In this document: piece after piece, positions 1 through 8,517 of the stretch
How positions within the stretch are numbered: the stretch's first letter is position 1
Layout of the letters: every line of letters begins with the position of its first letter
NCBI GenBank assembly: GCA_035651635.1
Contig: DASRFK010000264.1
Coordinates: forward strand, 19,096-83,095
Source of the DNA: JANXQE01 sp035651635
Lineage (GTDB): Bacteria; Verrucomicrobiota; Verrucomicrobiia; Limisphaerales; UBA8199
DNA: 64,000 nt
Reading direction: 5' to 3'
Notes under the pieces: model-generated
Told to the model about the DNA's origin: nothing
Database searches by the model: none
The model's input: only the letters and a program-made list of their open reading frames with translations
Translations under genes and position numbers: made by a program

Positions 1-1
1 G

Positions 2-1381
2 CCTGCCTTCATCCACGGTTTCGCGGGCGGGTGCGGTGGTAGCCTGAACTTGGAAGAACGGAGCACCACGGGAGCATTGGTGGATGTGTGGGCAACCTGC
101 TCTTGTGGGGAAAAACGCTCGCTCGCTCAGGCCGCGGTCAAGGGCAGCAAGGCGCTCGGCCGTTGCAACGGAGCACGCCCGTGGCTCGGCTCCTACAGCC
201 ACGAAACCTGTGACCAACTCAGCCGCCTTCTGATTCGCAGCGCCAGCAACGCCTATTTCTCCCAAACGCTCTCGGTTATCTCCATTCCAGACCGGAAGGC
301 GCCACTCGATGAGGTGGTAAAGTCGCTATGGGATGATGGTTTGAGCGTGGTGGCGACAAATGCCGCGGTGTTGCCAGTGATGCGACAGATTCCGAAAATT
401 GCGACCCGCCTGGCCGGCATTTCGGATGCCGACATTCTGGCCAGCGTGGTCCGAGTTGCGGCGGGTGTAGCACAGTTTGCCGACCGGCCCGTTAAAGAGG
501 TCGAGTTTGAGGCTTTTGCAGAGGCCGCGGAGGAACTTGGAAGCGATCAGCCGGATGGTGATTTCTTCGCCCGGGCTTTGCCGAAAACCGTGTGGGATGC
601 CCAGTGGATGGCTCCAATAAAACAGGTGGTGCTGGTTCATCGGCTCCGCGAAGTGGTTGCGCAGGTCGGATTCACTCGATTCGAATCGCTTAGCGCGGAC
701 ATCAACGGTGAGCTTCCCGATGAATTGAGCCTCAACATCAAAGCGGCACCATTGGCCAGGGATGCTGATTGGTTACCAGCGGTCGAAAACCGAGGCGAGG
801 GTGTGTTCCTCTTGTTCGATGCGTCTAAAATTCCCGGCTGGCTACAAAAGCCCGTGGTTCAGACTCGCTCGAAAATGTTGCTGAACGGATTTTCTGCTTG
901 GGAAGCCGCACATCTAAACAGTTCACGCGAATTTCCGGGTGTCCCTTATTACTTGCTGCACACCTTCTCGCACCTCCTGATGACGGCCATTTCGCTGGAT
1001 TGCGGCTACCCGGCCTCTTCTTTGCGAGAACGTATTTACGCTTTGCCAGCCGAGGGAGTATTGCCCGATAGGTATGGAATTCTGATATTCACTGGGTCCT
1101 CAGATGCCGAAGGCACGCTGGGTGGTTTGGTGGAAGCCGCGCGCCGGATTAAGGACTTTACTCGCAAAGCATTGGAGCTGGCATCGCTCTGCTCCAACGA
1201 CCCGATCTGCGCACACCATCAACCTGGTGAGCATGATCACGCGCCTTTACTTGGGGCCGCGTGCCATGGCTGCTTGCTCGTGCCCGAAACTTCGTGCGAG
1301 CAGCGAAACGAATTTCTCGACCGCGGCCTGGCTGTCTGCACGGTTGAAGGCTGTGGGGCTGAGTTCTTCAACATGCCATGA
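2..1381 (+). CDS. drmB: DrmB-like DUF1998 protein, DISARM anti-phage system (5' truncated by window edge)
   Basis: The frame is open to the left edge, so the N-terminus is missing; the readable part is about 459 residues against roughly 600 or more for the family. Seen: an early CSCG zinc-type pair followed by a PWLG segment and further Cys, a central region with GVPYYLLHTFSHLLM, and a C-terminal Cys/His cluster (CAHH, then CHGC and SC). This pattern is characteristic of DUF1998 proteins, of which DrmB is the DISARM member. In DISARM, DrmB works with the helicase DrmA to sense and block incoming phage DNA. The stop overlaps the next start by ATGA at 1378-1381, so translation with drmC is probably coupled. 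The drmA and methylase genes would lie upstream, outside the window. Without the neighbour drmC the call would be only DUF1998 protein. Confidence 0.85.
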   Translation, partial: PAFIHGFAGGCGGSLNLEERSTTGALVDVWATCSCGEKRSLAQAAVKGSKALGRCNGARPWLGSYSHETCDQLSRLLIRSASNAYFSQTLSVISIPDRKAPLDEVVKSLWDDGLSVVATNAAVLPVMRQIPKIATRLAGISDADILASVVRVAAGVAQFADRPVKEVEFEAFAEAAEELGSDQPDGDFFARALPKTVWDAQWMAPIKQVVLVHRLREVVAQVGFTRFESLSADINGELPDELSLNIKAAPLARDADWLPAVENRGEGVFLLFDASKIPGWLQKPVVQTRSKMLLNGFSAWEAAHLNSSREFPGVPYYLLHTFSHLLMTAISLDCGYPASSLRERIYALPAEGVLPDRYGILIFTGSSDAEGTLGGLVEAARRIKDFTRKALELASLCSNDPICAHHQPGEHDHAPLLGAACHGCLLVPETSCEQRNEFLDRGLAVCTVEGCGAEFFNMP

Positions 1382-2181
1382 ACAGCGCGGACACCATCCT
1401 GTCCTCACTTTCGGATGCCGCGCTTACCGGGTTGGCAACAGCGGTTGAGGCGGGATGGCTGAGCGGCAGTTCACCAGATTCAGCTTTCGCCTCTATTGCC
1501 GGCGAAAATGGCGCCGCTATCGCAGCGTGGGTGACCAGCCTGGAGAACGAGGCTTTCGCCCCAGCTCAAATCGCCCGGCTGCTCCATTCCATCGTAGCCA
1601 GTCGCCATCGGGACCGGGTTCTGGTTCCGGATTTGGTGGTTTCCGGTCCAGATGTGCCGGGCGTTCCAACCGCAGACACCTACGCCGTGGTTCAATCGAT
1701 GTTCCAGGAAGCGCAGAACGAAATCGTTTTGGCAGGGTATGCTTTCCACAACGGGAAACTCCTTTTTGAACGTTTGGCGGAGCAGAAGCGGTTGCGGCCA
1801 CAATTACGAATCATTTTCCATGTGGATGTCCCTCGAAAAGGCGGAGATACGAGTTCCCCAGAAGCCATCATCCTGCGGTATGCCGACGAGTTTCGCACTC
1901 GCCATTGGCCTTGGCAGCCATTTCCCGAAGTCTATTTCGATCCGAGGGCTCTCGAGGCTGACTCACACTCCCGTGCCAGCCTCCACGCCAAGGTGGTCGT
2001 CGTGGATCGCTCAACGTTATTTCTGAGTTCAGCGAACTTCACGGAGGCTGCACACCAACGAAACATCGAAATGGGCCTTCTCTCTCGCGCGGTTTACTTG
2101 GCCGAACAGGTGGCCTCTTATTTTGAAGGTCTCCGCCAGTCCGGCCACCTGAGGCGCCTTCCAGATTCGGGACACAGTTGA
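1378..2181 (+). CDS. drmC: DrmC-like phospholipase D-family protein, DISARM system
   Basis: 267 residues. The C-terminal half carries one phospholipase D (HKD) motif, HAKVVVVD, followed after a short gap by SSANFTEAAHQRNIEMG, the usual Asn/Glu-bearing second part of the motif. The N-terminal half is helical and has no recognised motif. In DISARM operons drmC follows drmB directly and encodes a PLD-fold protein that is reported as dispensable for protection in at least one system; a nuclease role is plausible but unproven. The four-base overlap with drmB and the same strand support one operon. Only one HKD motif is present, so an active form would need a dimer, as in small bacterial PLD nucleases. 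Confidence 0.85.
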   Translation: MNSADTILSSLSDAALTGLATAVEAGWLSGSSPDSAFASIAGENGAAIAAWVTSLENEAFAPAQIARLLHSIVASRHRDRVLVPDLVVSGPDVPGVPTADTYAVVQSMFQEAQNEIVLAGYAFHNGKLLFERLAEQKRLRPQLRIIFHVDVPRKGGDTSSPEAIILRYADEFRTRHWPWQPFPEVYFDPRALEADSHSRASLHAKVVVVDRSTLFLSSANFTEAAHQRNIEMGLLSRAVYLAEQVASYFEGLRQSGHLRRLPDSGHS

Positions 2182-2239
2182 AGCGAACCCTTAAGTCGTA
2201 CGCCCCCCTCTCCTTTTCGATAAACCACACAACAATCAG

Positions 2240-3403
2240 GTGCCATCCAAAATGAAAGTGACCAAGAGTCCTCGAAAGGCACGGGAAGAAACATTATCCC
2301 CCAGAGACTATCGAACGATTTTGACTCCAGAACAAAGAGCCTGTCCGTTACAACTCTCAATTGATCCAGGATTTATCCATCATCGAAAAATAGAGGCCAT
2401 TGTCCAGAAGCCAGGGATGGATATAATCGATAACGCGATTTCCAAGCTTCCGCATGATTTGCCCGAATGGGTGAAAGCGATGAGGATTGACCACATTTAT
2501 AAGGACGTCTTGTTGGACTTTTGTAAGGCAATCGGAGTAAAAACTTTGCAAGAGGTGTATCTTAAACAGCGTGGTCATTTATTCTGTTCGGTTGAAAAGT
2601 TTGGCGCCGCTCCAGATATCTACCAAGCAACACGTACGAAAAATCGTTGGATATCTCCATTCCCCATCGCGCAAAGGGTTGAGATTCATTACACAACAAA
2701 ACTCGTTACTTCTGCTACGGAAAAAATGCGACTGCATCGTGGGGGACATCTTCATGCGATCGTGGCACAACTGGATCACGTTGCCGCCGCCACCACCGTC
2801 TTTGAGCCGCTTCTCATCGGAGGGCCATGGCTTGTACCTGGAGATGTAAAACCTAGTTTCGACATCATGTGGCACGGCTATGACTTCTTTGAGAATTATG
2901 TCGAGGATTTTGATGAGTTTAAAAATTGTCGACAGTTCGAAACTCCAAAGGATTCGTCGGTAATGAAGCAGATCTCAGAGCAGGCATTCAAAATCAGCAT
3001 TGCCAAAATTTTAGGGGATTCCACAGAACCAGATTGGGGTGGGGAAACATCCGATTTTTATTCCTCACATCTTCACCTGAATGGCCGAAGGGTAAAGGCG
3101 GCCTTCCTTTTCAAGGGTCCAAGTCGATACTCGCCAATGAAACTCACTCATCTCGGCAAGAATAATGATCAGATTTTACGTCTCGCGGAGGAGCCGGCAG
3201 ATATACTCTTCGTGCAACATTGTCACGATATCTCTCCCGTAGTTAGAAAAACGCTTAGGGCATTTGCGGTGCAGCCAGGAAACCCGCGCCGATATTGTCT
3301 CATCGACGGTCGAGATTCTCTTAAGCTGCTGAAAGCGTATGATCTCCTAAACCAAGCCATCGAATACACAGACAGGCGTACGCAAAAGCGGAAGAGAAAT
3401 TGA
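2240..3403 (+). CDS. Unrecognised 387-residue protein behind drmC, possible nuclease fold
   Basis: Starts at GTG 2240, with an in-frame ATG at 2252 as an alternative; no good ribosome binding site precedes either. The N-terminal 25 residues and the C-terminus (TDRRTQKRKRN) are strongly basic. Residues 266-293 read WGGETSDF then, about 15 residues on, AAFLFKG, an acidic cluster followed by beta-strand Lys as in restriction-endonuclease-like folds (candidate E269, D272, K292); a conserved-looking GKNNDQILRL and VQHCH follow. I do not recognise the family. Position 58 bases behind drmC on the same strand suggests an accessory defence gene, but that is inference. Confidence 0.6.
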   Translation: MPSKMKVTKSPRKAREETLSPRDYRTILTPEQRACPLQLSIDPGFIHHRKIEAIVQKPGMDIIDNAISKLPHDLPEWVKAMRIDHIYKDVLLDFCKAIGVKTLQEVYLKQRGHLFCSVEKFGAAPDIYQATRTKNRWISPFPIAQRVEIHYTTKLVTSATEKMRLHRGGHLHAIVAQLDHVAAATTVFEPLLIGGPWLVPGDVKPSFDIMWHGYDFFENYVEDFDEFKNCRQFETPKDSSVMKQISEQAFKISIAKILGDSTEPDWGGETSDFYSSHLHLNGRRVKAAFLFKGPSRYSPMKLTHLGKNNDQILRLAEEPADILFVQHCHDISPVVRKTLRAFAVQPGNPRRYCLIDGRDSLKLLKAYDLLNQAIEYTDRRTQKRKRN

Positions 3404-3509
3404 CGGACGACTCGAAGCCATGTCGCGGCGCAGCGTTACTGTCTCAAGGCGGACTTGCGATATAACACAAAGACGTTTTCCCATTTTCCCTTCCGAGTTT
3501 GCCGACAAA

Positions 3510-3542
3510 CAAGTCAAATTCAAATATGACATTTTTGACTTG
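3510..3542. terminator. Inverted repeat between convergent genes
   Basis: CAAGTCAAA at 3510-3518 is perfectly complementary to TTTGACTTG at 3534-3542, with a 15-base loop. It lies between two convergent genes (ending 3403 and 3604). There is no clear U-run, so termination activity is uncertain. Confidence 0.35.
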
Positions 3543-3603
3543 GACGTGGGCGAGCCGTGTCAGGACTGCTTTTGGGATAAACCGACATATGCTTAACCAG
3601 CTC

Positions 3604-4878
3604 TTATTTCTCCGGCAGCGGCAAAATACCAAAAACCAATCCTTCCGGGCTGTAGTTCAATGTCCCCTCCAGCCGGAAGTGAAAATATCCTCCGATTTGA
3701 ATCGCCGACTGCTCAATGGACGAGGGCAGATTAAGTTCGTTAAAACGCCCAACGCTGAAGGTGCATTCGACTGTTTTTTGAAGTGAGCCGACCTCAGCTT
3801 TGTATCGCATGATCTCGTCGAATTCCTGAGCAGACGCGAGTAATAGTAATTCCTCTCGAATGCCCAGAAACAGCAACTCTTTCGCTGAGACCTGTAAAAC
3901 CACACCGCCCGCAGGACCATCTGTGACTCGCGACTTGGACATCATGAACGTGGAGTGCCTACGAGTAATAAAGTTGAAAGACTCAAATCCGAATAATCGG
4001 CCATTTCCTCGGCGTAAAGGCTCGCCATTGAGCTCGAATGGATTTTCCATAACCTCCATGTCTGCGACTCGTGTAGCCAGGGCGGCAGCCACAGAAGATC
4101 TGGGACTGATGAAGGAAATCCAGTCGCGCAAATGCCTCACGCGGTTGAGCAGCCGGAACCGTCTCGGATCCTCATCCACTTGATCAGGTGGTGGATCAGT
4201 AAGTAGGCAGCGCACGTTTCCAGCCTTTCTTCCGTCGACCACTGTGATTGTGCCGTAGCGGAGACTCGATGGATGCGGGTCCTTCCCTTGCTTCGCCAAC
4301 GCGATCAATTTTGCTTTCTTTTCGTCGATCTTTCGTTTCTGAGCGGCAACGACAGAAGACAGCTGCCGATTGTCTTCCACCGAGCTGCCCTTGGTCTCTA
4401 CCTGCACGAATGATTCGCCGTCACTTGCGATTTGGAAATCAAATGAAGGAGGGGCACCGCGGCCTCGGCTTTCGGGGATCGGAAGCCAGTCGGCTTCCGT
4501 CAAGTTGTGGACGCGGTTCATCACGGCCAAGCCAATTGCCTCTCCGACGTGCTCCGACACCTCAGTGAGTTGCCGCACGGCTCCCTCAGGCCTGCGCAGC
4601 GTGTCCCCTTGGCAATCGATGCACTCGCCTATTGCGCTCAGCCAGAGGTGGAGTTTTTCGCCAACACTGCGGTAATCTTGATAACCGGGCTGCCCAAGTT
4701 TAATTCGATGAAAAAGATAGTAAGAGAGAAACTCAGCTTTCGGAATCTCGGCAGGCTTTGCTACAAGCGCCTCTAAGACCGGAGCTGTGTGATATCTGAG
4801 AAGCTTCATCTTCTCCATAGCGTCGTAAAACTGCACGTCTACGAGAATAGTTGCTTGTGCCAAGGCTGCGATCGTCAT
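3604..4878 (-). CDS. Putative PD-(D/E)XK nuclease of the defence island
   Basis: 424 residues, unrecognised as a named family. Residues about 109-163 hold the ordered signature of the PD-(D/E)XK superfamily: a helix with SEHVGEAIG (E113), a strand SFDFQI (D147), and FVQVETKGS (E161-x-K163). That is the core of many restriction and repair nucleases that cut DNA using divalent metal. A lysine-rich helix (QKRKIDEKKAK) follows and the C-terminal 200 residues have no motif I can name. It faces the DISARM genes convergently and is followed by the tRNA-Gly fragment, so it sits at the edge of the island. It could be a stand-alone restriction-like enzyme or a partner of the 2240-3403 protein. Confidence 0.65.
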   Translation of the reverse strand: MTIAALAQATILVDVQFYDAMEKMKLLRYHTAPVLEALVAKPAEIPKAEFLSYYLFHRIKLGQPGYQDYRSVGEKLHLWLSAIGECIDCQGDTLRRPEGAVRQLTEVSEHVGEAIGLAVMNRVHNLTEADWLPIPESRGRGAPPSFDFQIASDGESFVQVETKGSSVEDNRQLSSVVAAQKRKIDEKKAKLIALAKQGKDPHPSSLRYGTITVVDGRKAGNVRCLLTDPPPDQVDEDPRRFRLLNRVRHLRDWISFISPRSSVAAALATRVADMEVMENPFELNGEPLRRGNGRLFGFESFNFITRRHSTFMMSKSRVTDGPAGGVVLQVSAKELLFLGIREELLLLASAQEFDEIMRYKAEVGSLQKTVECTFSVGRFNELNLPSSIEQSAIQIGGYFHFRLEGTLNYSPEGLVFGILPLPEK

Positions 4879-5036
4879 TGCGGTTGTTGGTGCGGGGTCC
4901 TTTGGAAGGTTCCTTGCTTTGGGGGGAAATAGTCAATGATCAAGGTGCCTGTGGAAATACAAGCAAGACCAAGCAGGAAGGATTCTGTTTACGCGCCGCA
5001 GTATTGGAAATTTGGTGTGGGCAGCTTCAGTATTGA

Positions 5037-5067
5037 GATGAGGGTTCGATTCCCTTCACCCGCTCCA
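5037..5067 (+). other. 3' end of a tRNA-Gly gene, probable integration (att) site
   Basis: The 31 bases contain a full T arm (GAGGG, loop TTCGATT, CCCTT) followed by the acceptor 3' strand CACCCGC, discriminator T and CCA. This matches the 3' end of tRNA-Gly genes of the type that begin GCGGGTG. No GCGGGTG 5' half is found in the preceding 100 bases, so it is a fragment. Integrative elements duplicate exactly this part of the tRNA gene at their far end. The intact gene would be expected outside this window. Confidence 0.7.
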
Positions 5068-5103
5068 AGCTTCTGGCTCAGAGACTTACGCGAAAATTTC
5101 TCA

Positions 5104-5127
5104 AAAAGTAACAACAAAAGTAACAAC
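5104..5127 (+). repeat. Tandem 12-bp direct repeat beside the tRNA fragment
   Basis: AAAAGTAACAAC occurs twice without a gap, 37 bases after the tRNA-Gly end. Short direct repeats flanking an att core often bind tyrosine recombinases; that role is inferred here from position only. Confidence 0.5.
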
Positions 5128-5536
5128 AGTCGTGCTTTCCTGAGGGGTAGTCAGGGAGCTGATCTCTCGGAAAAGTGGTTACGCGGCGGCGATAAGCCTA
5201 TCAAGACCCGGAGTTGCATTCCCTAATCTCTCCCGGACGAGAGGGACAACCTTCGTGCGGTCTTCTTAGGCGGTCATGGCGGACCGCCAGCAGAATCGCC
5301 GAACTATTCCACTGGGAGCAATTCAGCCAAAATTCCCGGGGCGTATGCAAAAGCGCCTCCTGTTCATCCCCTTGACGCCTTAGCACCCCAGCGCCTCTGG
5401 GTTGATTCCGTTGTTTTTTCCCGGTCTGGCCTCGTCCTCGTCACTACCGTGCGACCAGGGCAGAGTCCTTAAAAACCCTTCCATGATTGAACGATGCCCC
5501 TCTCTTTCGGTCAGACATTAAGAACTTAAACGGTCA

Positions 5537-6271
5537 ATGCGTTCAATAAGAATGGCTGCAGCAGCCGGGGTATGCTGCGCCGCCGTGGCTACCTTCCTAG
5601 TGCTTGAGCAGCACCAATCTCTCACGGCTCTTCGCTCAGAGGTTGCTAACCAGAAGGCCCAAAATATGCGGCTAGCAGCGCAAGCCCTCTTTTTCTCAAA
5701 TAGCCTGAACCGAATGTCCGTTCCTGTCCATTTGGAGGAACCACCCCCAGGCCTACTTAAACTGAGAGGAGAGATTGCCGTTCTTCGCCGACAGCTGTCA
5801 GAAGTCCAACAGAGTGCTCGCGAAACAAATCTGGGTTCCGCCGAAGTTTTTTCCCCAATGTATGCTCAGCATTTGCGCACTCGAGGGGAAACGGCGTGCC
5901 TGCGCCTCAAAGCGTTGTGCGATCAACTTCGGGATAAACAGGCCAGCGCCGATACGGACGGCTTTGTGCAGCAGATTTCGGCCATACTCCCCCATGATAG
6001 CATACTCATCAGCCTTCAAGAGAAACGAGCGCAAGCGCTTCAGGCCCTCACAGACCCAGGCCTCGAACCTGACCAACGTGAAGCTTTGAACCAATCGGTT
6101 AGCGAAATAAGCAAAAAAATCAGTGACCGGGCAAATGGGATGCTGCAGGGCTTAGATACTGAACAAGCTGCTTTGAAGGAGCTTTTTGATCGTCTGGATA
6201 ACACGTCCGGAGATGAGCGGATGCGTCTCGTCGTGAGAATTTTGGATTTCGTATCGGCCATTGAAGAGTAA
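5537..6271 (+). CDS. Membrane-anchored coiled-coil protein, function unknown
   Basis: 244 residues. Residues 6-24 (AAAAGVCCAAVATFLVLEQ) form a single N-terminal membrane segment or uncleaved signal, followed by a coiled coil (about 28-48 and 70-95, e.g. LRGEIAVLRRQLSEV) and a helical C-terminal domain containing a second heptad region. No catalytic motif. ATG 5537 is used; ATG 5552 is an in-frame alternative. The protein probably projects into the periplasm. It stands alone between the island edge and the transposase remnant. Family not recognised. Confidence 0.6.
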   Translation: MRSIRMAAAAGVCCAAVATFLVLEQHQSLTALRSEVANQKAQNMRLAAQALFFSNSLNRMSVPVHLEEPPPGLLKLRGEIAVLRRQLSEVQQSARETNLGSAEVFSPMYAQHLRTRGETACLRLKALCDQLRDKQASADTDGFVQQISAILPHDSILISLQEKRAQALQALTDPGLEPDQREALNQSVSEISKKISDRANGMLQGLDTEQAALKELFDRLDNTSGDERMRLVVRILDFVSAIEE

Positions 6272-6547
6272 GACCGAGAAAGGGGTCGCCCATTAAGGCA
6301 GATGTCAAGCAGGTAAAAAAGCTTCCGTTCCCAAGTCTTTCTCTTTGGGCTGACGCTGCCGAGTTGCGCTTTACAGGCTGCTACTCGAACCTGTGATTTC
6401 GTCTTTGATTCCGGACCTTTTCCCCACTGTCCCAACCTTTTCTTCCTCGAAAGTGTCATCGGATTCCTTTCGTGCTTAACGTGGCATTAAGGCACAGGCT
6501 TTGAAAACTGGGCCACGACGGAGCCGGAGAGCAGCGGATCTCTCACA

Positions 6548-7087
6548 GTGCCTAACCGAATTGAGCGCATTGAGGCTTCCATGCTCGCCCTCCTGGAAAA
6601 CTGGCGGCTCAAACCCGCGGTGCAGGCTCTCATGGCCTTCCGTGGTTTCCAATTGGTCGCTTCCATGATCACCGTCAGTGAGTTGGGCGATATCCACCGC
6701 TTCGAGCACCCTCGCCAACTCATGACCTATCTGGGCCTGGTTCCCACCGAGTCCTCCAGCGGGCCGCACCAACGCCTGGGCAGCATCTCCCGTTGCGGCA
6801 ACTCCCATCAACGCTGGCTTCTGACCGAATGTGCCGAGCACTACGCTATCTCTCCCAAAATCAGCAAGGAACTCTCCCGTCGCCAGGAGGGACAGTCCGA
6901 GGCTACCAAAGCCTTGAGTTGGAAGGCTCAGAATCGTTTGCACTCCCGCTTTATGAAACTCCTGAGCCGACGGCTCCAACGCAACAAAGCCAAGGTCGCC
7001 GTCGCCCGGGAACTTTGCGGTTTTGTGTGGGCCCTGCTGCGTTCACAGGATTGCTACAAGTCTACCTCCACCAGCACCCCCGGTTAA
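6548..7087 (+). pseudogene. IS110-family transposase, C-terminal remnant
   Basis: 179 residues matching the second half of IS110/IS116/IS902 transposases (Transposase_20 region): a helix-turn segment RIEASMLALLENW, the MAFRGFQLV...SELGDIHRFEHPRQLMTYLGLVPTE block, then ISRCGNSHQRWLLTE with the catalytic-type Ser. The N-terminal RuvC-like DEDD half is absent, with no frame upstream continuing it, so the gene is truncated. The GTG at 6548 is only where the open frame begins. IS110 elements lack long terminal repeats and carry a bridge RNA in their flanks; the left flank here is lost. Confidence 0.8.
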
Positions 7088-7108
7088 ACCCCGGCCTCAT
7101 ACCGGATT

Positions 7109-7128
7109 GAAAGAAAGAAAGAAAGAAA
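7109..7128 (+). repeat. (GAAA)5 microsatellite
   Basis: Five perfect GAAA units immediately after the transposase remnant. Confidence 0.8.
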
Positions 7129-7290
7129 AGACAAAGACCGCTTTTAATAAAAAAGCATTGAGAGCTGACACGTGGTGAAGCGACGGGTGCGGTGGCCAAC
7201 CCTCGAGATCGTTATGGGACGGCTCTTCGGAGTCGACTCCCGCGCCTAGAATGAGGACAGGGCCGCGGTGAATTAAAAAGATGCGAACCG

Positions 7291-7312
7291 GTCCGAAGGG
7301 AAACCTTCGGAC
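7291..7312. ncRNA. Perfect 9-bp hairpin with GAAA tetraloop, possible RNA remnant
   Basis: GTCCGAAGG, loop GAAA, CCTTCGGAC. A GNRA loop on a 9-bp perfect stem is typical of stable structured RNA and has no U-run after it, so it is not an obvious terminator. Could be part of an IS-associated RNA or a protein binding palindrome. Confidence 0.3.
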
Positions 7313-7454
7313 AACTCGCGAATATCAGCATATCAACCGCCGGGTAACTCAAAACACCCTCCACCCTCGCTTCACCTCCTGCCGGCTTTCAATGATGATA
7401 ATCGATGAAAAAATCGAACCAGAATTCTTTCGCCCCTTGACAATATCTCAGCCA

Positions 7455-7547
7455 TATCAACGGTCGTGGTGAGCGGTGCCGGACCAATGAGGCCACAATG
7501 CAAACACCAGCGCAAATCCGGCATCCGCTCCGGCACGATGGTTAGCC
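7455..7547 (-). other. attC site (last of array)
   Basis: 93 bp. Boxes TATCAAC and GTTAGCC. Arm GAGCGGTGCCGGA pairs with TCCGGCATCCGCTC except one extra T. Degenerate low box; closes the array. Confidence 0.75.
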
Positions 7548-7551
7548 TGGT

Positions 7552-8037
7552 TCAATTGGAGTTCAAACTTTTCTCTAGGACAACAATTTGCTGACGCTTT
7601 GCCACAACTGCCGGGTGCTGGTCCGTGTATTTTCTCACAAGGTCGTTGAGCTCTTCGAGAGCCTTCTGCAACTCGCGGGCCTTCTGGAGTTGCAGCGATG
7701 GTTCTGAACTCCCCTGCAGCGCAGCAGCTCTCTCCAACCCGGCAATTTGCTCGTGCTTTGCAACAAGCAACGGGTGCTGGTTGGTATACTTCGTCAAAAG
7801 CTCGTCGAGTTCTTCGCGGGCTTTCAGGAGCCGATACAGCGCAACAAGTTTTTCCAGGTTTGCAATTTGCTCCCGCTTCATTAGAACCCGCGGGTGCTCG
7901 TCCGTGTATTTTGTCAATAGCTCTTTGAGCTCTTCCCGAGGTTTGTTCAACTCATCCGGAGCGCTTCGGGGCGCTTGGGACGCCAAACCGGCGCCACTTA
8001 GCAGCACTGCCAAGCAGACAGTCCACAGAATTTTCAT
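7552..8037 (-). CDS. Exported protein with three internal YTxxHP repeats
   Basis: 161 residues. A signal peptide (MKILWTVCLAVLLSGAGLAS) precedes three copies of a 29-residue unit at about 35-63, 75-103 and 127-156, each reading E-L-x-x-L-x-x-K-Y-T-x-x-H-P-x-x-x-x-K-x-x-Q-I-x-x-L-E. The unit resembles the coiled segment of polysaccharide chain-length proteins (Wzc/GumC type), where T-x-x-H-P is followed by x-I-x-x-L-E; here it stands free without the membrane and kinase parts. The start overlaps the end of the upstream gene by four bases (8034-8037), so both genes sit in one cassette and are probably coupled. Confidence 0.7.
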   Translation of the reverse strand: MKILWTVCLAVLLSGAGLASQAPRSAPDELNKPREELKELLTKYTDEHPRVLMKREQIANLEKLVALYRLLKAREELDELLTKYTNQHPLLVAKHEQIAGLERAAALQGSSEPSLQLQKARELQKALEELNDLVRKYTDQHPAVVAKRQQIVVLEKSLNSN

Positions 8038-8399
8038 AAGACCTTATGTGTTTCTGGTTCCTCAGTTGCGTGCAATTTATACCACTGGAAGATCGGCGCA
8101 ATGGGATTTTTGGCTATGAGGTCTTTCCAAATCGTCATGCCACCCTTGCAGGTGGCTGCTGAAGCAGCCCGGCTAAAGACATTAACTGGGAATGCCGCAG
8201 AGATCGCCGTTGCAAGAGTGTTCGAATCAGGCGAAACAGTTCCGTCGAAGTCGTAGAGAGTAACAGTTGAAATCTCGGAAACGATTTCGGCAAGCCGGCG
8301 TTGTGAGGCACCAACCCGCTGCTTCTGAATACCGAGGAAACCACCCATCGCAATGATCGCCGAGAGGATAATCAGAGATAACTTGGCGGTTCGGTTCAC
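8034..8399 (-). CDS. Single-pass membrane protein of unknown function
   Basis: 121 residues if GTG 8399 is used; an upstream TTG at 8420 lies inside the attC box and is less likely. Residues 7-25 (LSLIILSAIIAMGGFLGIQ) form a membrane segment, followed by a mixed domain with no known motif. First gene of a two-gene cassette with the 7552-8037 gene (four-base overlap). Family not recognised. Confidence 0.6.
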   Translation of the reverse strand: MNRTAKLSLIILSAIIAMGGFLGIQKQRVGASQRRLAEIVSEISTVTLYDFDGTVSPDSNTLATAISAAFPVNVFSRAASAATCKGGMTIWKDLIAKNPIAPIFQWYKLHATEEPETHKVL

Positions 8400-8414
8400 G
8401 GTACTGCGAGCAAC

Positions 8415-8507
8415 GCCCAACGCGTCGGGTCAACGACCCCGCGACAATGGATTCCCGACTACAACTGTTGCGCCATCGCGGGGTTCGTTGCAGTCCGATT
8501 GTTATAT
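8415..8507 (-). other. attC site
   Basis: 93 bp. Boxes GCCCAAC and GTTATAT. CAACGACCCCGCGA pairs with TCGCGGGGTTCGTTG with one extra T. Confidence 0.9.
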
Positions 8508-8517
8508 GCCGGGTAGT

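Larger units (their letters stand above)
4879..5536. other. Gene-poor junction containing the tRNA-Gly remnant
   Basis: No convincing gene in this 658-base stretch. It holds a tRNA-Gly 3' end (5037-5067), a 12-bp tandem repeat (5104-5127) and then sequence without recognisable structure. No integrase gene is visible in the window. Confidence 0.5.
7088..7454. other. Noncoding stretch between transposase remnant and cassette array
   Basis: No credible gene. It contains (GAAA)5 at 7109-7128 and a perfect GNRA-loop hairpin at 7291-7312. The rest shows no recognisable feature. Confidence 0.5.

Noticed and set aside
7291..7312. Group II intron domain V
   Set aside because: It has a GAAA loop but lacks the catalytic AGC-type base and the flanking bulge, so it does not fit.
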